Part shown: piece after piece, positions 48,485 to 58,927 of the stretch
Layout: every line of letters begins with the position of its first letter
Position numbering within the stretch: position 1 is the stretch's first letter
Source: Calliopum simillimum
Taxonomy: Eukaryota; Arthropoda; Insecta; Diptera; Lauxaniidae
NCBI GenBank assembly: GCA_951812925.1
Contig: OX638372.1
Location: 90,789,058 to 90,853,057 of the forward strand
Direction of reading: 5' to 3'
DNA: 64,000 nt
Notes under the pieces: generated by a model
What the model saw: the letters and a program-made list of their open reading frames with translations, nothing else
The model's database searches: none
Told to the model about the DNA's origin: nothing
Translations under genes and position numbers: made by a program

Positions 48485-49101
48485 ATCCCAACAAACAAAA
48501 AAGTTTGGAAAATAACTTATTATACGCTTATTGAAGCAAATATATCGTTTGGAAATTAACTTGCAAATTGTTTGGAAATTCTTGAATTTCAATTATTTAA
48601 TAATCGAAACTGGACCCTTCATAGCAAGCTTTTAAAAATTATTTGGAACAAGCTCATTCCATATATTTTTATGCAATAATCTCCAAACGCTTTAATATTG
48701 TACAATTTTTAAATTGCTTTTTAAATTTTTCAATTTACATTTTGTTAGTGTTTATTAAGTTCATTAAACAACATTTTCCAAACATTTTTATATTTAATTA
48801 AAAATAAAAATAAAAATTATGTTGGCTGAGAATCGAACCTATGACCTCCAAGTTATGAGTCGACAATCTTATCAATTGCTTATCAAATTCCTTGTGTTTT
48901 ACAAGTCATTGAAAAATTAAAATAAAAAACTCTTGGAAATAAACATTTTTCTAATTGTTCATTTTAACCTTGCAAATCAATTGTAAAAATTCTAAAAAAA
49001 TAACATTTTCCAAACGTTTGAAAATTGGTTATGAAAACATTTGGAATTTAACTTTTTCCAAGCGTTAAAATTGGAAAGGTTATAATATTGTTTGTTGGGA
49101 T
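48485..49101. mobile_element. element with ATCCCAACAAACAA ends, containing a tRNA-like sequence
   Basis: ATCCCAACAAACAA at 48485 is repeated as a perfect complement at 49088-49101. Inside, TTTGGAAATT and TTTTCCAAACG-type motifs occur repeatedly in both orientations. The tRNA-like sequence at 48823-48895 sits in the middle. Confidence 0.65.
48823..48895 (-). tRNA. tRNA-Met-like pseudogene or SINE head
   Basis: On the - strand a sequence of about 73 nt resembles a tRNA 3' half: anticodon stem-loop ACTCATAAC with CAT as anticodon, then GGTCATAGGTTCGATTCTCA, in which GGTTCGATTC is a good B box and T-arm. The 5' half is poor and a clear A box is lacking. An AT-rich tail follows. It is more likely a tRNA-derived repeat than a working tRNA. 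Confidence 0.45.
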
Positions 49102-49289
49102 GAGTCGTTCCTTTTCAAAACTTGTCTTATGCCTCAAATAAAATATTGAGATATTAATGTAATTTTGTTTTAATTAGTATTGCTTTGCAATAGTTTTGAA
49201 ATAGAAGCTACTTTTTGCCATGCTATAACTTCGACACTGGGAAAGTTTTGATAAAGATAAGATTTAAAAGGCTCACAAGGTGTATCATA

Positions 49290-49646
49290 CAGGCCTGTTC
49301 CGTATTCCACGTGGTTTCAATTACTTTTCACTTATGTAAAAAAAAAAGGTAGTAGATTCTTTTTTGTGGAGAATTACAGGCGTTACATATAATATTCATT
49401 TGTATTTACGAAAAGTAACTGTTTCGGAAATATTCGATAAGGTCGAATTTTTCGATTTTTTGCGGTTTTTTAATAATATTTCCTAAACCGTTACTTTTTC
49501 GTTAATGCCAATCAATGCTATTTGTAGAACCTGTAATTCCCCACAAAAAAGTTTCTAATATTTTTTATCGTATGACTCACCATTTTCCTGAAAAAGCCTC
49601 CTAAATGAAAAGTAATTGAAACCATACGGATTAAGGAACAGGCCTG
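49290..49646. mobile_element. MITE with CAGGC-TGTTC ends (copy 2)
   Basis: Left CAGGCCTGTTCCGTATTCCA and TGGTTTCAATTACTTTTCA pair with the complement of the right, CAGGCCTGTTCCTTAATCCG and TGGTTTCAATTACTTTTCAT. Inner arms pair GGAGAATTACAGGCGT and its near complement. ATA flanks both ends, a likely 3-bp duplication. The first bases match the element at 690-919. Confidence 0.75.
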
Positions 49647-50208
49647 ATAAACAACGATTTCTCATTATTTACTCAAGTTCGTGCCATAATGCAGATAAGA
49701 CGAGTTTCGAAACAGAACGATTCATAGGGGAAATGATTGAGTTTTTTTATGTTATTAAAAAAAACTAAAATTTTGAAATAGACTTTTATGTTATTAAAAA
49801 AAAACTAAAATTTTGAAATGGACAATTTTTTAAAATTTTTTTTTTTTAATACAATCATTGAACGCTAACGGTTCGGTAGAGTACTATGTGTCAAAAACCA
49901 AACTATCTGTTAGGTAGTGCAACTTTTATGCAGGACGCCCCTAATGTGTTATTTATATGTGGTAACAACCGAGACATATGTATGCTACCAATTACCATGT
50001 TAAATTTGGTTTCTTCTTCAAAAAATAATAATTTTTATTTATAAATAATTAACAGTCAATGAAACCAATCGAATTACTAAAAAATACAGCAAATATTTTA
50101 AATTAAAAAAACCTTCAAATAACCTTTGCAAAACATTTTAATTTCACAGTAAGAAACCTGTGCACATATGGAATTGTTGTTAGAAAGATTAATTGATTCA
50201 AGAGTAGG

Positions 50209-50216
50209 TATATAAA
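50209..50216 (+). promoter_or_regulatory. TATA box of the nested gene
   Basis: TATATAAA sits 83 nt before the nested gene's ATG. Transcription would be expected to start near 50240, giving a leader of about 50 nt ending in an A run directly before the start codon. This compact arrangement is typical of highly expressed small secreted-protein genes in flies. Confidence 0.6.
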
Positions 50217-50291
50217 CTGTGCCCTACACCAAAAGCAATAAGTCGAAAAAGTAACTTTAATATCGCCAAACCAGATAAAAAAAAAAAAAAA

Positions 50292-50450
50292 ATGTGGCTT
50301 AAAGCTATATTGTTTTTGGGCCTACTTGCAGTAACTTTTGCTTATGCTAAGGCCTCAAAGGACGATTACCAGAGGGTTATTGTTGTAACCCATTGTGCTC
50401 GTCCTTCCTTTTCTACTAAAGAACTTGATGCACTAAAACAGAAATTTAAG
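50292..50450 (+). CDS. nested small secreted protein, exon 1
   Basis: First 53 codons of a 91-residue protein. Residues 1-20 (MWLKAILFLGLLAVTFAYAK) form a clear signal peptide: positive n-region, Leu-rich core, small residues near the cut site. The mature part then reads DDYQRVIVVTHC and a helix-like STKELDALKQKFK. The unspliced frame runs on to 50624 but becomes low-complexity after the AAG|GTATTT donor at 50451. The gene lies inside the 39501-58223 intron of shi on the same strand. I do not recognise the family; a small secreted or reproductive-tract protein is possible but unproven. Confidence 0.7.
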
Positions 50451-50680
50451 GTATTTCAAATACAGAATATGTTCAATATATATTCAAGGGAAAAACGTTG
50501 TCAGTTATTTCATTATGAATGTAAAAGCGAATACGGATTTCCATACAAAAAAAAAAAAAACTTGTTTGGTGGACTTCAAATAACTCAATATATTAAAAAA
50601 CTGACTTTACGTGTTTTCACTTGAACAGACCAATTTACTTACATATGTAACTATAATTAACAAAATTTTAAAAATTTTAG

Positions 50681-50797
50681 CTAAAAAACGTTAAATATCT
50701 TAGAATACAATTTGTAGCGGATGTTGAATATAGGAAGCTGGTAGAATTCGAAAAAGCAATACGCTTGAGAGGATTGTCGATTCAGCCATTATTGTGA
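50681..50797 (+). CDS. nested small secreted protein, exon 2
   Basis: Codons 54-91 and the stop. Acceptor AAAATTTTAG, phase 0. It encodes LKNVKYLRIQFVADVEYRKL and VEFEKAIRLRGLSIQPLL, then TGA. Together with exon 1 the mature protein alternates strand-like (RVIVVTH, KYLRIQFV, LSIQPL) and helix-like segments, suggesting a small alpha/beta fold, with a single cysteine and no disulfide pattern. The 230-bp intron and following poly(A) signal support a real gene. No function can be assigned. Confidence 0.68.
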   Translation, partial: LKNVKYLRIQFVADVEYRKLVEFEKAIRLRGLSIQPLL

Positions 50798-50833
50798 TGC
50801 AGATAAGTGAGAGTGTCATAGGATAAATTATTA

Positions 50834-50839
50834 AATAAA
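50834..50839 (+). terminator. poly(A) signal of the nested gene
   Basis: AATAAA 37 nt after the stop codon of the nested gene. The motif is common in AT-rich DNA, but its place fits a short 3' UTR. Confidence 0.5.
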
Positions 50840-51349
50840 ATAATTTCCTATTCCATTATACAACTATGTACAGCTAAAAATAGTGTGGTATATGATATTT
50901 TCTTTAACACTAAAAGTCTTAAACCTATAGAATATATGCACATTTATAATATTAGCAAATTTGTTTGAATTGTACTTGAATACGGCCTTAATAATTTTCG
51001 ATACAAAATTGGGGAATATTTCTCCTAAGGGTAAGCATTAAACAGGTATATTGTTAGAACTCTTTGAAAAGTGTGGCACTGTCCAAGAAATTTTGTAAAC
51101 TAACGTTATAACCTGAGTTAGTTTTAGAGATATAAGAAATCTCTGATTTAAATGTGGGCGAAATATCACCAGGGGCCGTGGCACCTTCCATAAAACTTAG
51201 ATACATTAAATAATAAGGCCGAATGTTATTTGCTAATATAATTACTTTACATACAGCCAGGAAGGTTTTTCCAAGAAAAGTAAGTAATTTGGACGTGAAT
51301 CATAACTAGTAAGGGTGTTACTAAAAATTAATACCCTGGCTAAAAAATT

Positions 51350-51945
51350 AATGCCCTACACTGCAGTATTTTTAAAATTTTGCTTATAATGGAGGTGCTA
51401 CGTCCTCTTGTCCGAGTTCACCCAGTTTTTGCCCAGAGCTTGCATTTATAGTTCTTAGTGCCAGAGTGATATTTAGTTGGATTATCTCAAAAAAGTTTTC
51501 AGTACATCGTTTTGAAGCTTTTGCTTATATAGGAGGTGCCACGCCCTCTTGTCCGAGTTCGTCTAGTTTTAGCTTAGAGCGTGCATTTATAGTCTTAAGT
51601 ATTTGAGTGAAATTTAGTTGGATTATCTCAAAAAACTCTGCCAGTATAGCATTTTGAAACTTTTGCTTATATGGGAGGTGCTACGCCCCCTTGTCCGATT
51701 TCACCCAATTTTTGTTGAGGGCTTGCATTTATAATTCTTAATGTCTGAGTCAAATTTGGTTCGATTATCTAAAAAAAAAAAACGGTTTCAGTATAGAGTT
51801 TTGAAGCTTTTGCTTATATGGGAAACGCCTTCTTGTTCGAATTTGCCCAGTTTTTTCTCAGAACTTGCGCTTACAATTCATAGTGTTTATGTGTATTTTG
51901 GTTGCATTGTCGTGAAAAATACTCCTAAAGTTGCATTTTGAATAT
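51350..51945. repeat. tandem ~165-bp repeat, about 3.6 units
   Basis: Units begin near 51362, 51513, 51653 and 51800. Shared text: TTTTGCTTATATnGGAGGTG, ACGCCCTCTTGTCCGA, 'ttcacccagtttttg', GAGCTTGCATTTATA and 'gtttagttggattatctcaaaaaa'. Same family as 37370-37800 and 8620-8810. Confidence 0.75.
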
Positions 51946-51960
51946 ATTTTTTTTTATAGG

Positions 51961-52340
51961 CGGTTGTTGTTGTTGTAGCAACTCCAATTCCAGGTCTGTA
52001 AATTGAAAAACAATATTACTCCTTTCGCCTACTAGTGATTGGGGGATAAGGAAGTTGAAAACAGGTCGATCTTAGTCCGGGAGACCTCGAAATTGTGCTG
52101 CCTCTACTGGGCGGGACTATAGGTCAATCGTAGAGAGGTTGGTGGGACGGGAAGGACAGTTGAAAAAATGGAAACTGTCATGCGGACTACCACTGCATGA
52201 TGGACACCGATCCGCGGACCACAGCCAGAATTCACCGTTGGATCTAATTCATGTGTTCTTTTACTTTCGTAATATCGTTTCTTGCATCCAGTACAAATTT
52301 TTGCTTTTGTTGATGCATTTGGATATTCTAACAATAAACT
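51961..52340. repeat. interspersed repeat starting GGTTGTTGTTGTTGTAGCA
   Basis: The GTTGTTGTTGTTGTAGCA start and the GC-richer body (GGGCGGGACTATAGGTCAAT, 'ggtggacaccgatccgcgg') are unlike the intron around them. This start is frequent in fly genomes as a transposable-element relic. The 67-76 codon frames on both strands are not recognisable proteins. Confidence 0.45.
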
Positions 52341-52575
52341 AGTTCAAACAGGTCGTAAATGCTTTCCAAAATGAGGATCAAGATTAAAAAGATTTACACA
52401 TCTTCTTGAATGAATATCATTTTGTTCATTTACAGATGCTATTTTAAAATTCGGCATTTTTTAGTTTTAAAAGTGAGCGTGCCACGTTGCACACTTTATG
52501 CTTGTTACAAATTATCTATAATTGGCTCCCGCCTATCAAATTTGATCAATAACTTTAAAGTTTGCTTGATACAAG

Positions 52576-52660
52576 CAGTGTTGGATTACACATTAGGCCG
52601 GACTACGCCATGGCCTAGGGTCCCCGACGAGCAGGGGCCTCCACGAAAATCTGAGAACTA
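52576..52660. mobile_element. hAT-like element end (one side only)
   Basis: CAGTGTTGGATTACACATTA then GGCCGG...GGCCATGGCC..GGGGCCTCC. This matches the ends of animal hAT elements that read CAGxGxxGGATTxA..AGGCC..GGCCTAGGGGCCCC. The other end and the 8-bp duplication were not found. Confidence 0.5.
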
Positions 52661-53719
52661 AAATATTTAATCGGCTGATCAAAAGAGCTTGCTCACAAAA
52701 TTTGGCAAATGTAAGTCCAAGCATGCTTTGAAAAAAAAAAAAAACATAAAAATTTAAAATTCGAGGGACGTTATTGAAAAACGCAAAAAAAGTCGATTTT
52801 TGGAACCGCACATTATCTATATAACGAAAAAAATTTATAATTTTTTAAGGCCAAAATTTTTGCAGGAATATAATTTTTACTTTTCAAGAAAATTTTTAAA
52901 ATTTAGATTTATTTTGCTTGCAGGGTTGCTTTATTAAGTACTTTATTACTTTCGGTTCTTTTAAACACAAATTTCGGGACAACGAAACAAAAAAAAAAAT
53001 AAAAAATTTTTTGCAGCACTTCTAAATTAAGCATAAAGAAATATGTTACCACCAATTTTTATAAAATTACATCGAAAATTGGCCAAGTTATCGATTTATG
53101 TCTGCGTTTCTATACATACGGCACGCACCACTGTGCAACATAGCCAATTCCGTCTGCATAGCTGGCTGGCTGTCTGTCCGTGGAAATAATTTTAATATAT
53201 TTTTGACCCGCCTATCGCCCTTACAAAAAAATATATTTTATGCGCAACTTTATGAGCATTATTCACGATAACGCAACCAAAATTACGTAATTTTTCTAGT
53301 GCTGCTTGACTTGAGCAAATAATCATGTCAAAAAACATCAAATTGTTTCCTATATTGTTCGTTTTAGGCGCATTCTGAAGTCTGGCAAATTTTCATATGA
53401 TAACATTTACTGAACCAGTGCCATCTAATAAAGTTCGTGTTCTTCGTGTTCTGCTTCTTGAGCTTGAAAACAAGTGATTGGTTCTCACTGCATTGCTCAT
53501 TAATGTAGAAACGTATTTTCGAAATTTCATCCCACTGTAAAACTATAAAACTACATTTTGGATAAAACTTTTTGTCCAAATGTCATAACAAAATCACACA
53601 AGGAACATTTTTTCGCAACATATTAACCAATTATATCCTGTTTTTTGTGGGTCTTTTGACCCTTTTCGCCCCAAAAATATACATATATAGGAAAATTTCA
53701 ATATGAATCACCGGAGACA

Positions 53720-54590
53720 AGAAATGCTTAGAACTTAAGAATAATGCGTAAACAAGTGTAATAAAATTACTATAAGAGAAGTCTTTATTGTTTTAAACGA
53801 TTTTCTGGCTTTCGGGATGAAATTTCGCCTTTTTAGTGTTCAGCAACTAGTAGTGAAATTTTATAGCAAATATTTCTTTACTACACAGCAAAAAGTTTGA
53901 GGATAAAGTATAAACCCAGCAAATAGTTTCGGTGCAAAATTCAAACCGAATTGGAATGAGTACAAATCCAAAGATTTTACTTTATCCTCAAACTTTTTGC
54001 TGTGTACTTACTGACTCAATATTCCAATGTTTTAGTGGGTAAAAATTACCCATGTTTGGGGATGTATAGGGTTAAAGTTTTCTACAAAAATGTTGCTCGT
54101 AATATCCTTCATATGTTTGCTGAACACATGATACACCTCAGATGTAGGGATCGTGTTGTTTAATATGTCGATATAAACACAAGAATGCGTTTAAAGGGGG
54201 ATTTTACGGAAAATTTATTTAGGGGTCATCGAACTCAAGAAATGCTTAAAACTTAAGAATAATAATAATGTGAAGTCTTTATTGACATTGACGATTTTTT
54301 GGCTTTCGCGATGAAGTTTCGACATTTTAGTGTTGGGCAACTATTAGTGAAATTTTATAGCAAATGTATCTGTTGTACATATTGATCGATTATTCCCTTG
54401 TTTTAGGGGTAATTTTTGTAACTTTTTAAGAAATGGTTAAAAATGAACCATTTGTGCGGATGTAGAGGGTTAAAGTTTTCTACAAAAATATTCCTCTTAA
54501 TATCCTGTTTAAGTTTTGCAGAACACGTGATATAACTCAGATGTCAGGATCGTAGAATTTATTATGTTGACTCAACTTATGAATAAAATA
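53720..54590. repeat. diverged direct duplication, two units
   Basis: GAAATGCTTAGAACTTAAGA at 53721 and GAAATGCTTAAAACTTAAGA at 54239 start collinear units that share AGTGAAATTTTATAGCAAAT, GGGTTAAAGTTTTCTACAAA and a shared GAACAC-TGATA block followed by 'ctcagatgt'. The first unit is interrupted by the MITE at 53882-54006. Confidence 0.7.
53882..54006. mobile_element. 125-bp MITE with perfect 28-bp inverted repeats
   Basis: TACACAGCAAAAAGTTTGAG then GATAAAGTA is repeated as a perfect complement at the right end (TACTTTATCC..GCTGTGTA). Taking TA as the target duplication, the element is CACAGC...GCTGTG. The second unit of the surrounding duplication lacks it, which gives the empty site. Tc1/mariner-like by TA target. 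Confidence 0.8.
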
Positions 54591-54689
54591 CTTCCAAGAC
54601 TGGTTGAACAAAATTCGACCTGATCCAGAAAATCGGGAAGACACGTGTTACTTATTTTTAGCCATATTTTCAGAATATATTGGTTTTTT

Positions 54690-56155
54690 TTCAGCTGTGC
54701 AAAATAGCTATGGGCTTAATAACAATTTTTCGATTTTTATACCCTGCGGTGGTTTTTTATGTGAGGTTTGATGAAAAAGTAAGTGAGCCAAAATTTGGAG
54801 GGGGTGGGGTGGGTCTAACCCTTGCCGGTTTTGAGTCAAAGTTCGAATTTCGGGGGTAAAATTTTGAAAAAAGCTTCTAACTGCAAACCAGTTATGCTTA
54901 CAGGCATAGAATGTATGACCAACCCCCATTATATTTTCTACCCCAACATTTTCACCAAACATACTTACCCCCTATCTCTACCCCTTAGGGTCGCTCCCAT
55001 ATAAGTCTTCATTTTCATGACATTTTTATAAAATCGACCTCCACCACCCCCAGGCTGCCCTTACATTGTTCAAAAGTATGACCAACCCCCATTATTTTTT
55101 CCACCCCATCATTTTCAGGAAACATACTTACCCCCTATCTCCACCCCCTAGGGGTGCTCCCATACAAAAATACTCATATTTATGTTAATTAATAAACATT
55201 TTTTCTCTCATCAACCCTGCCCCCATATTGCTACTTAGGAAGGTAAAATGTATGACCGACCCCTATTAGTTTTTCCAGCTTGACAATTTTACAAAACATA
55301 CTTGCCCTCTATCTCCGCCCTCTAGGGGTGCTCTCATACAAAAGCGGTCCGGGGTGCGACTTTACACTGGTGTACTAATATTGCTTCTGTTACAAAAATT
55401 AATTGCCACAGTTACAGTGGTTTTGAATTAAAAAAAAAAAAAAACGCGTATCACGTATGACGGAAACGAGCAGTTACTGGGTGTGCCGATCGTACCATCC
55501 GGAAAAAATAAAGGACGGAGATAGAGGGCAAGTTTGTTTAGTAAAATTGTCGGGCTGGAAAAATTAATGGGGGTCGGTCATACATTTTACCTTCCTAAGT
55601 AGCAATATGGGGGCAGTAGGGGTGATGAGAGCAAAAATGTTTATTAATTAACATAAATATGAGTATTTTTGTATGGGAGCACCCCTAGGGGGTGGAGATA
55701 GGGGGTAAGTATGTTTCCTGAAAATGATGGGGTGGAAAAAATAATGGGGGTAGGTCATACTTTTGAACAATGTAGGGGCAGCCTGGGGGTGGTGGAGGTC
55801 GATTTTATAAAAATTTCATGAAAATTAAGGCTTATATGGGAGCGACCCTTAGGGGTAGAGATAGGGGGTAAGTATGTTTGGTGAAAATGTTGGGGTAGAA
55901 AATATAATGGGGGTTGGCTATACATTCTATGCCTGTAAGTATAACTGGTTTGCAGTTAGAAGCTTTTTTCAAAATTTTACCCCCGAAATTCGAACTTTGA
56001 CTCAAAACCGGCAAGGGTTAGACCCACCCCACCCCCTCCAAATTTTGGCTCACTTACTTTTTCATCAAACGTCACATAAAAAACCACCGCAGGGTATAAA
56101 AAGTTAATTTTTAAAAATGTCCATACAAACTAGCCCATAGCTAGTGCAAAATCGT
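54690..56155. mobile_element. foldback element with tandem repeats in its arms
   Basis: The two arms (54690-55345 and 55505-56155) are near-identical complements around a 160-bp centre. Each arm carries three units of about 165 bp with GACCAACCCCCATTAT, 'aacatacttaccccctatctccacc' and CCCCTAGGGGTGCTCCCATA. Tandem repeats inside inverted arms are the layout of Drosophila FB foldback elements. The frame starting MFGENVGVENIMGVG on both strands is a by-product. Related C-rich DNA is at 18360-18640. Confidence 0.75.
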
Positions 56156-56353
56156 GTAGTACGGTGTTATAACTCTAATAACTGAACTGAAAAAGATATT
56201 AGTTTTTATTAAGTATGAAATTTGAAACTTCCTAATAAATGAAGTAGTACATTTCGATCTTAATATTTTAAAATTCAAGATAAGGGAATAACTTCCTCCG
56301 CTTAGCTTATTAAATTTATCAAAAATTGTTCCTTGGAACTTTTTTGTACGACG

Positions 56354-57242
56354 CACAGTGCTGTCACTCCATACAACGGAACGGCATTTCCACAGTTTTA
56401 GTTTGATTTTAATAAGATTAACCATACTGATACATTTTTTTACGTTGTTTTCAGAAATGCAATTAATTTTCAAATGCAATAAATAGAAAAAAAGATATTT
56501 AAATAAATAAAACCACGAACGTAAACTGGAAAAAATGTTTGTGCATGCTTTTAGGCTGTAAAAAACCATATAAAAATTTTATAGTTCAATGTGTTTTTGA
56601 CATATAAAAGTATGCTGTAAAAAAAAATCAAATTTAAAAAAATTCAAAAGCATTTGAAAAAAATTGTGTGGTGTAAATTTTATAAAATCATTGATTTTTA
56701 CGTAAATACGGGATATTCAGATGAATATTTAAAGTAAACGGGGAAAAACGGGGTTTTGAATTTTTTCTAACTTAAAATATGGAATCTGTACTATTTGTAC
56801 GTTTAAGAACAATGCCCGCAAGTCCCGTCTTTTTTTTTCCTGCTCTAAAGAAAATTAGCATTTTCCGGTTTTCAATATTTGAGAAATTTTTTTTATATCT
56901 TTTAAAATAACTTTAATTTGGCTAATCAAATTGGCATACAAAAAATATTAAAAATAAATGGGTATGTAGGCTTTCGTATGCATTTTATTTTATAACAATT
57001 GCTTTTGAGGTTTAGGAGCAGCAATTATTTTTAAAAAGTTCTGCGATTAGCAAATTTTCTTAAATATTTTTTTTTCGAAAAAAAGTTCGACTTTAACAAG
57101 CTGTAACACTTACAAATCACACTATTTTTCAAAAATTTTCAGGGGATTTCTTAATTGGACTATTTGCTGTGGAATGGCATAAAAAAAATTTGAAATTTGA
57201 ACAAAAAATTTTTACGCAAATGCCTTCTATCGCAGCACTGTG
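56354..57242. mobile_element. 889-bp element with CACAGTGCTG ends and CGACG duplications
   Basis: CACAGTGCTG at the left is repeated as a complement at the right (CAGCACTGTG), and both sides then show a GGCATTT. CGACG flanks both ends (56349-56353 and 57243-57247), a 5-bp direct repeat. The 142-codon frame at 56141-56569 on - crosses its left end and resembles no family. Superfamily unknown. Confidence 0.55.
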
Positions 57243-58223
57243 CGACGCTTAAATTTCCAGAACTAGGCTTGTCTTCAAGTTATTCTAAAAACGTTTTTTG
57301 TTTTGTGAAACGTCCAAATACATATGAAATATCAATCTGAAATATTTAAACTTATGTTTGTTATACCAACAAATATAATTACAAAAAACCATACGAATTA
57401 AACGTCCGTGTAGGAGACGCCAAAACTTCAAATTGCAGTTTTGAAACTCCATACCAAATTTATGGGAGGGAGTTATGAGTGTAACACTCGAAAGTACTAA
57501 CTAGGATTTAAAATATTAAATGAAATAGAGTTTAAATTTTTTCAAAAGTTTTTTTTGGGGTTTTGACACATAGTTAGTTTACAATGAGTATTAATATTTT
57601 ATAGGTTTATTTTAAAAACCCAAATTGATGGAAATTCTAGTCTTTAAAAGAAGAAAAATTTATTAAATTTGCTTAAATAATTTTGTGAACTTGTAAAATT
57701 GTAGGTTTTTTTTTTTTTTTTAATTTTAATGGTCGCTACATACAAGTATGTACATACAATATGCTGTGAAAAATACTCATTTATTTTCAATGATTTCCTT
57801 TTAAATGATTTTGTTTTTGATTTAATTTGGTGGTAGAATTGATTTTTTTTTTTTGTTTATTTATTAATTTATTTTTTTAACTAACATAATAGTTCTTAAG
57901 AAATATCAAAACTATTTATTAATATATTAATATATTTGCCTTTGCTGTTGTTGTGTAATATATAAAAATGTCATTTTATTTTGTTTCTTTAATCTAAAAA
58001 AAAAAAAGAACAAAATTTCTAACAGCTTACCATCACTCAATTGCAAGTGGTATACTATACTGTTTTGGGTTTCTTAAATTATTTTTCCCTATTTCAATTA
58101 ACACTTCTCTTAATTTATCCTATTATCTTACTATCTATCTGTGTGTGTGTGTCTCATTCCTTAGCGGCACTCTGCATAACTAAAATTATTTTTGTACATA
58201 TTGTAATTAAAAACCAATTGCAG

Positions 58224-58427
58224 TCAGTTGGAGAGGAAGCCGCAACAGATCCACAATTAGAACGTCAAGTCGAAACTATTCGCAATTTGGTAGATTCATA
58301 TATGAAAATTGTCACAAAGACAACACGTGACATGGTGCCTAAGGCCATTATGATGCTTATCATTAATAATACCAAAGATTTTATTAATGGTGAGCTGTTA
58401 GCTCATTTGTATGCAACAGGAGATCAA
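58224..58427 (+). CDS. shi: shi coding exon 10: GTPase effector domain, first part
   Basis: Residues 635-702. It encodes [14 protein letters not shown], then [20 protein letters not shown] and [20 protein letters not shown], the start of the GED, whose helices pack on the stalk and stimulate GTP hydrolysis. The first residues differ from the Drosophila version (recalled as SASEESSS), as expected for a linker. Acceptor ATTGCAG; a second AG 4 nt downstream would break the frame. Donor GTATGT, phase 0. Confidence 0.96.
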
Positions 58428-58503
58428 GTATGTATTATTTCTCTGAAGAACAACACTTTTTGCAGCTTGACTTATCTATAAATTAAATTTTATTTTTCAA
58501 CAG

Positions 58504-58597
58504 GCACAAATGATGGAAGAAAGCGCTGAAGCATCAACTAAACGCGAGGAAATGCTACGAATGTATCACGCTTGTAAAGAGGCTTTACGCATTATTG
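58504..58597 (+). CDS. shi: shi coding exon 11: GED, second part
   Basis: Residues 703-733 plus one base, encoding [20 protein letters not shown] and the C-terminal GED helix ([12 protein letters not shown]). It follows a 76-bp intron. Acceptor TTCAACAG, donor GTAATA, phase 1. The next intron (58598-58927) holds a small foldback. Confidence 0.96.
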
Positions 58598-58927
58598 GTA
58601 ATAGATTTTGTTTTAAATACATATGCGTAATTTATAGTTATTAATATACTGTCATTACTAATGAAAATTTGTAACGGATAAATAAAATATTATAATTTTT
58701 TTGTCAAACCTTTTTAAGCTCTTTTTATAAAATTATATGAGGCTATGAGCGCAACAGTGGCCTAACCTTTACTTCGTTGATAAAGCAAAAGCACATATCC
58801 TGAGTCGATAAAAACACAAGTTATTTGCTTTTGATTTTTTAACGAAGTGAGGGTTAGGCCACTATTGCGCTCATAGCCTCATATATGGTGTAGCAAATTA
58901 AGATTTACTTTGTCTTTTTCTTTATAG
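58598..58927 (+). other. shi: shi intron between exons 11 and 12
   Basis: 330 bp; about half of it is the foldback at 58735-58885. Without that insertion it would be a ~180-bp intron like its small neighbours. Confidence 0.85.
58735..58885. mobile_element. 151-bp foldback MITE
   Basis: TATATGAGGCTATGAGCGCA with ACAGTGGCCTAACC pairs almost perfectly with GGTTAGGCCACTATTGCGCT and CATAGCCTCATATA. The arms are about 60 bp around a short centre. Confidence 0.75.

Larger units (their letters stand above)
35547..58223 (+). other. shi: shi intron 9 region (22.7 kb), with candidate microexon and nested gene
   Basis: Donor GTGAGT, acceptor ATTGCAG. If the microexon at 39489 is used this becomes two introns of 3.9 and 18.7 kb. 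Stretches with nothing recognised: 35550-36200, 36640-37360, 39140-40630, 42660-42990, 43200-44800, 49650-50200, 52670-53350 and 57250-58220, all AT-rich. The 40490-40610 segment (TDKKDPGIPTTLLDLSKSTL in one frame) may be transposon-derived but I cannot place it. Confidence 0.8.

Noticed and set aside
56141..56569. 142-codon - strand frame
   Set aside because: Crosses the left end of the 56354 element, low-complexity composition, no known motif.
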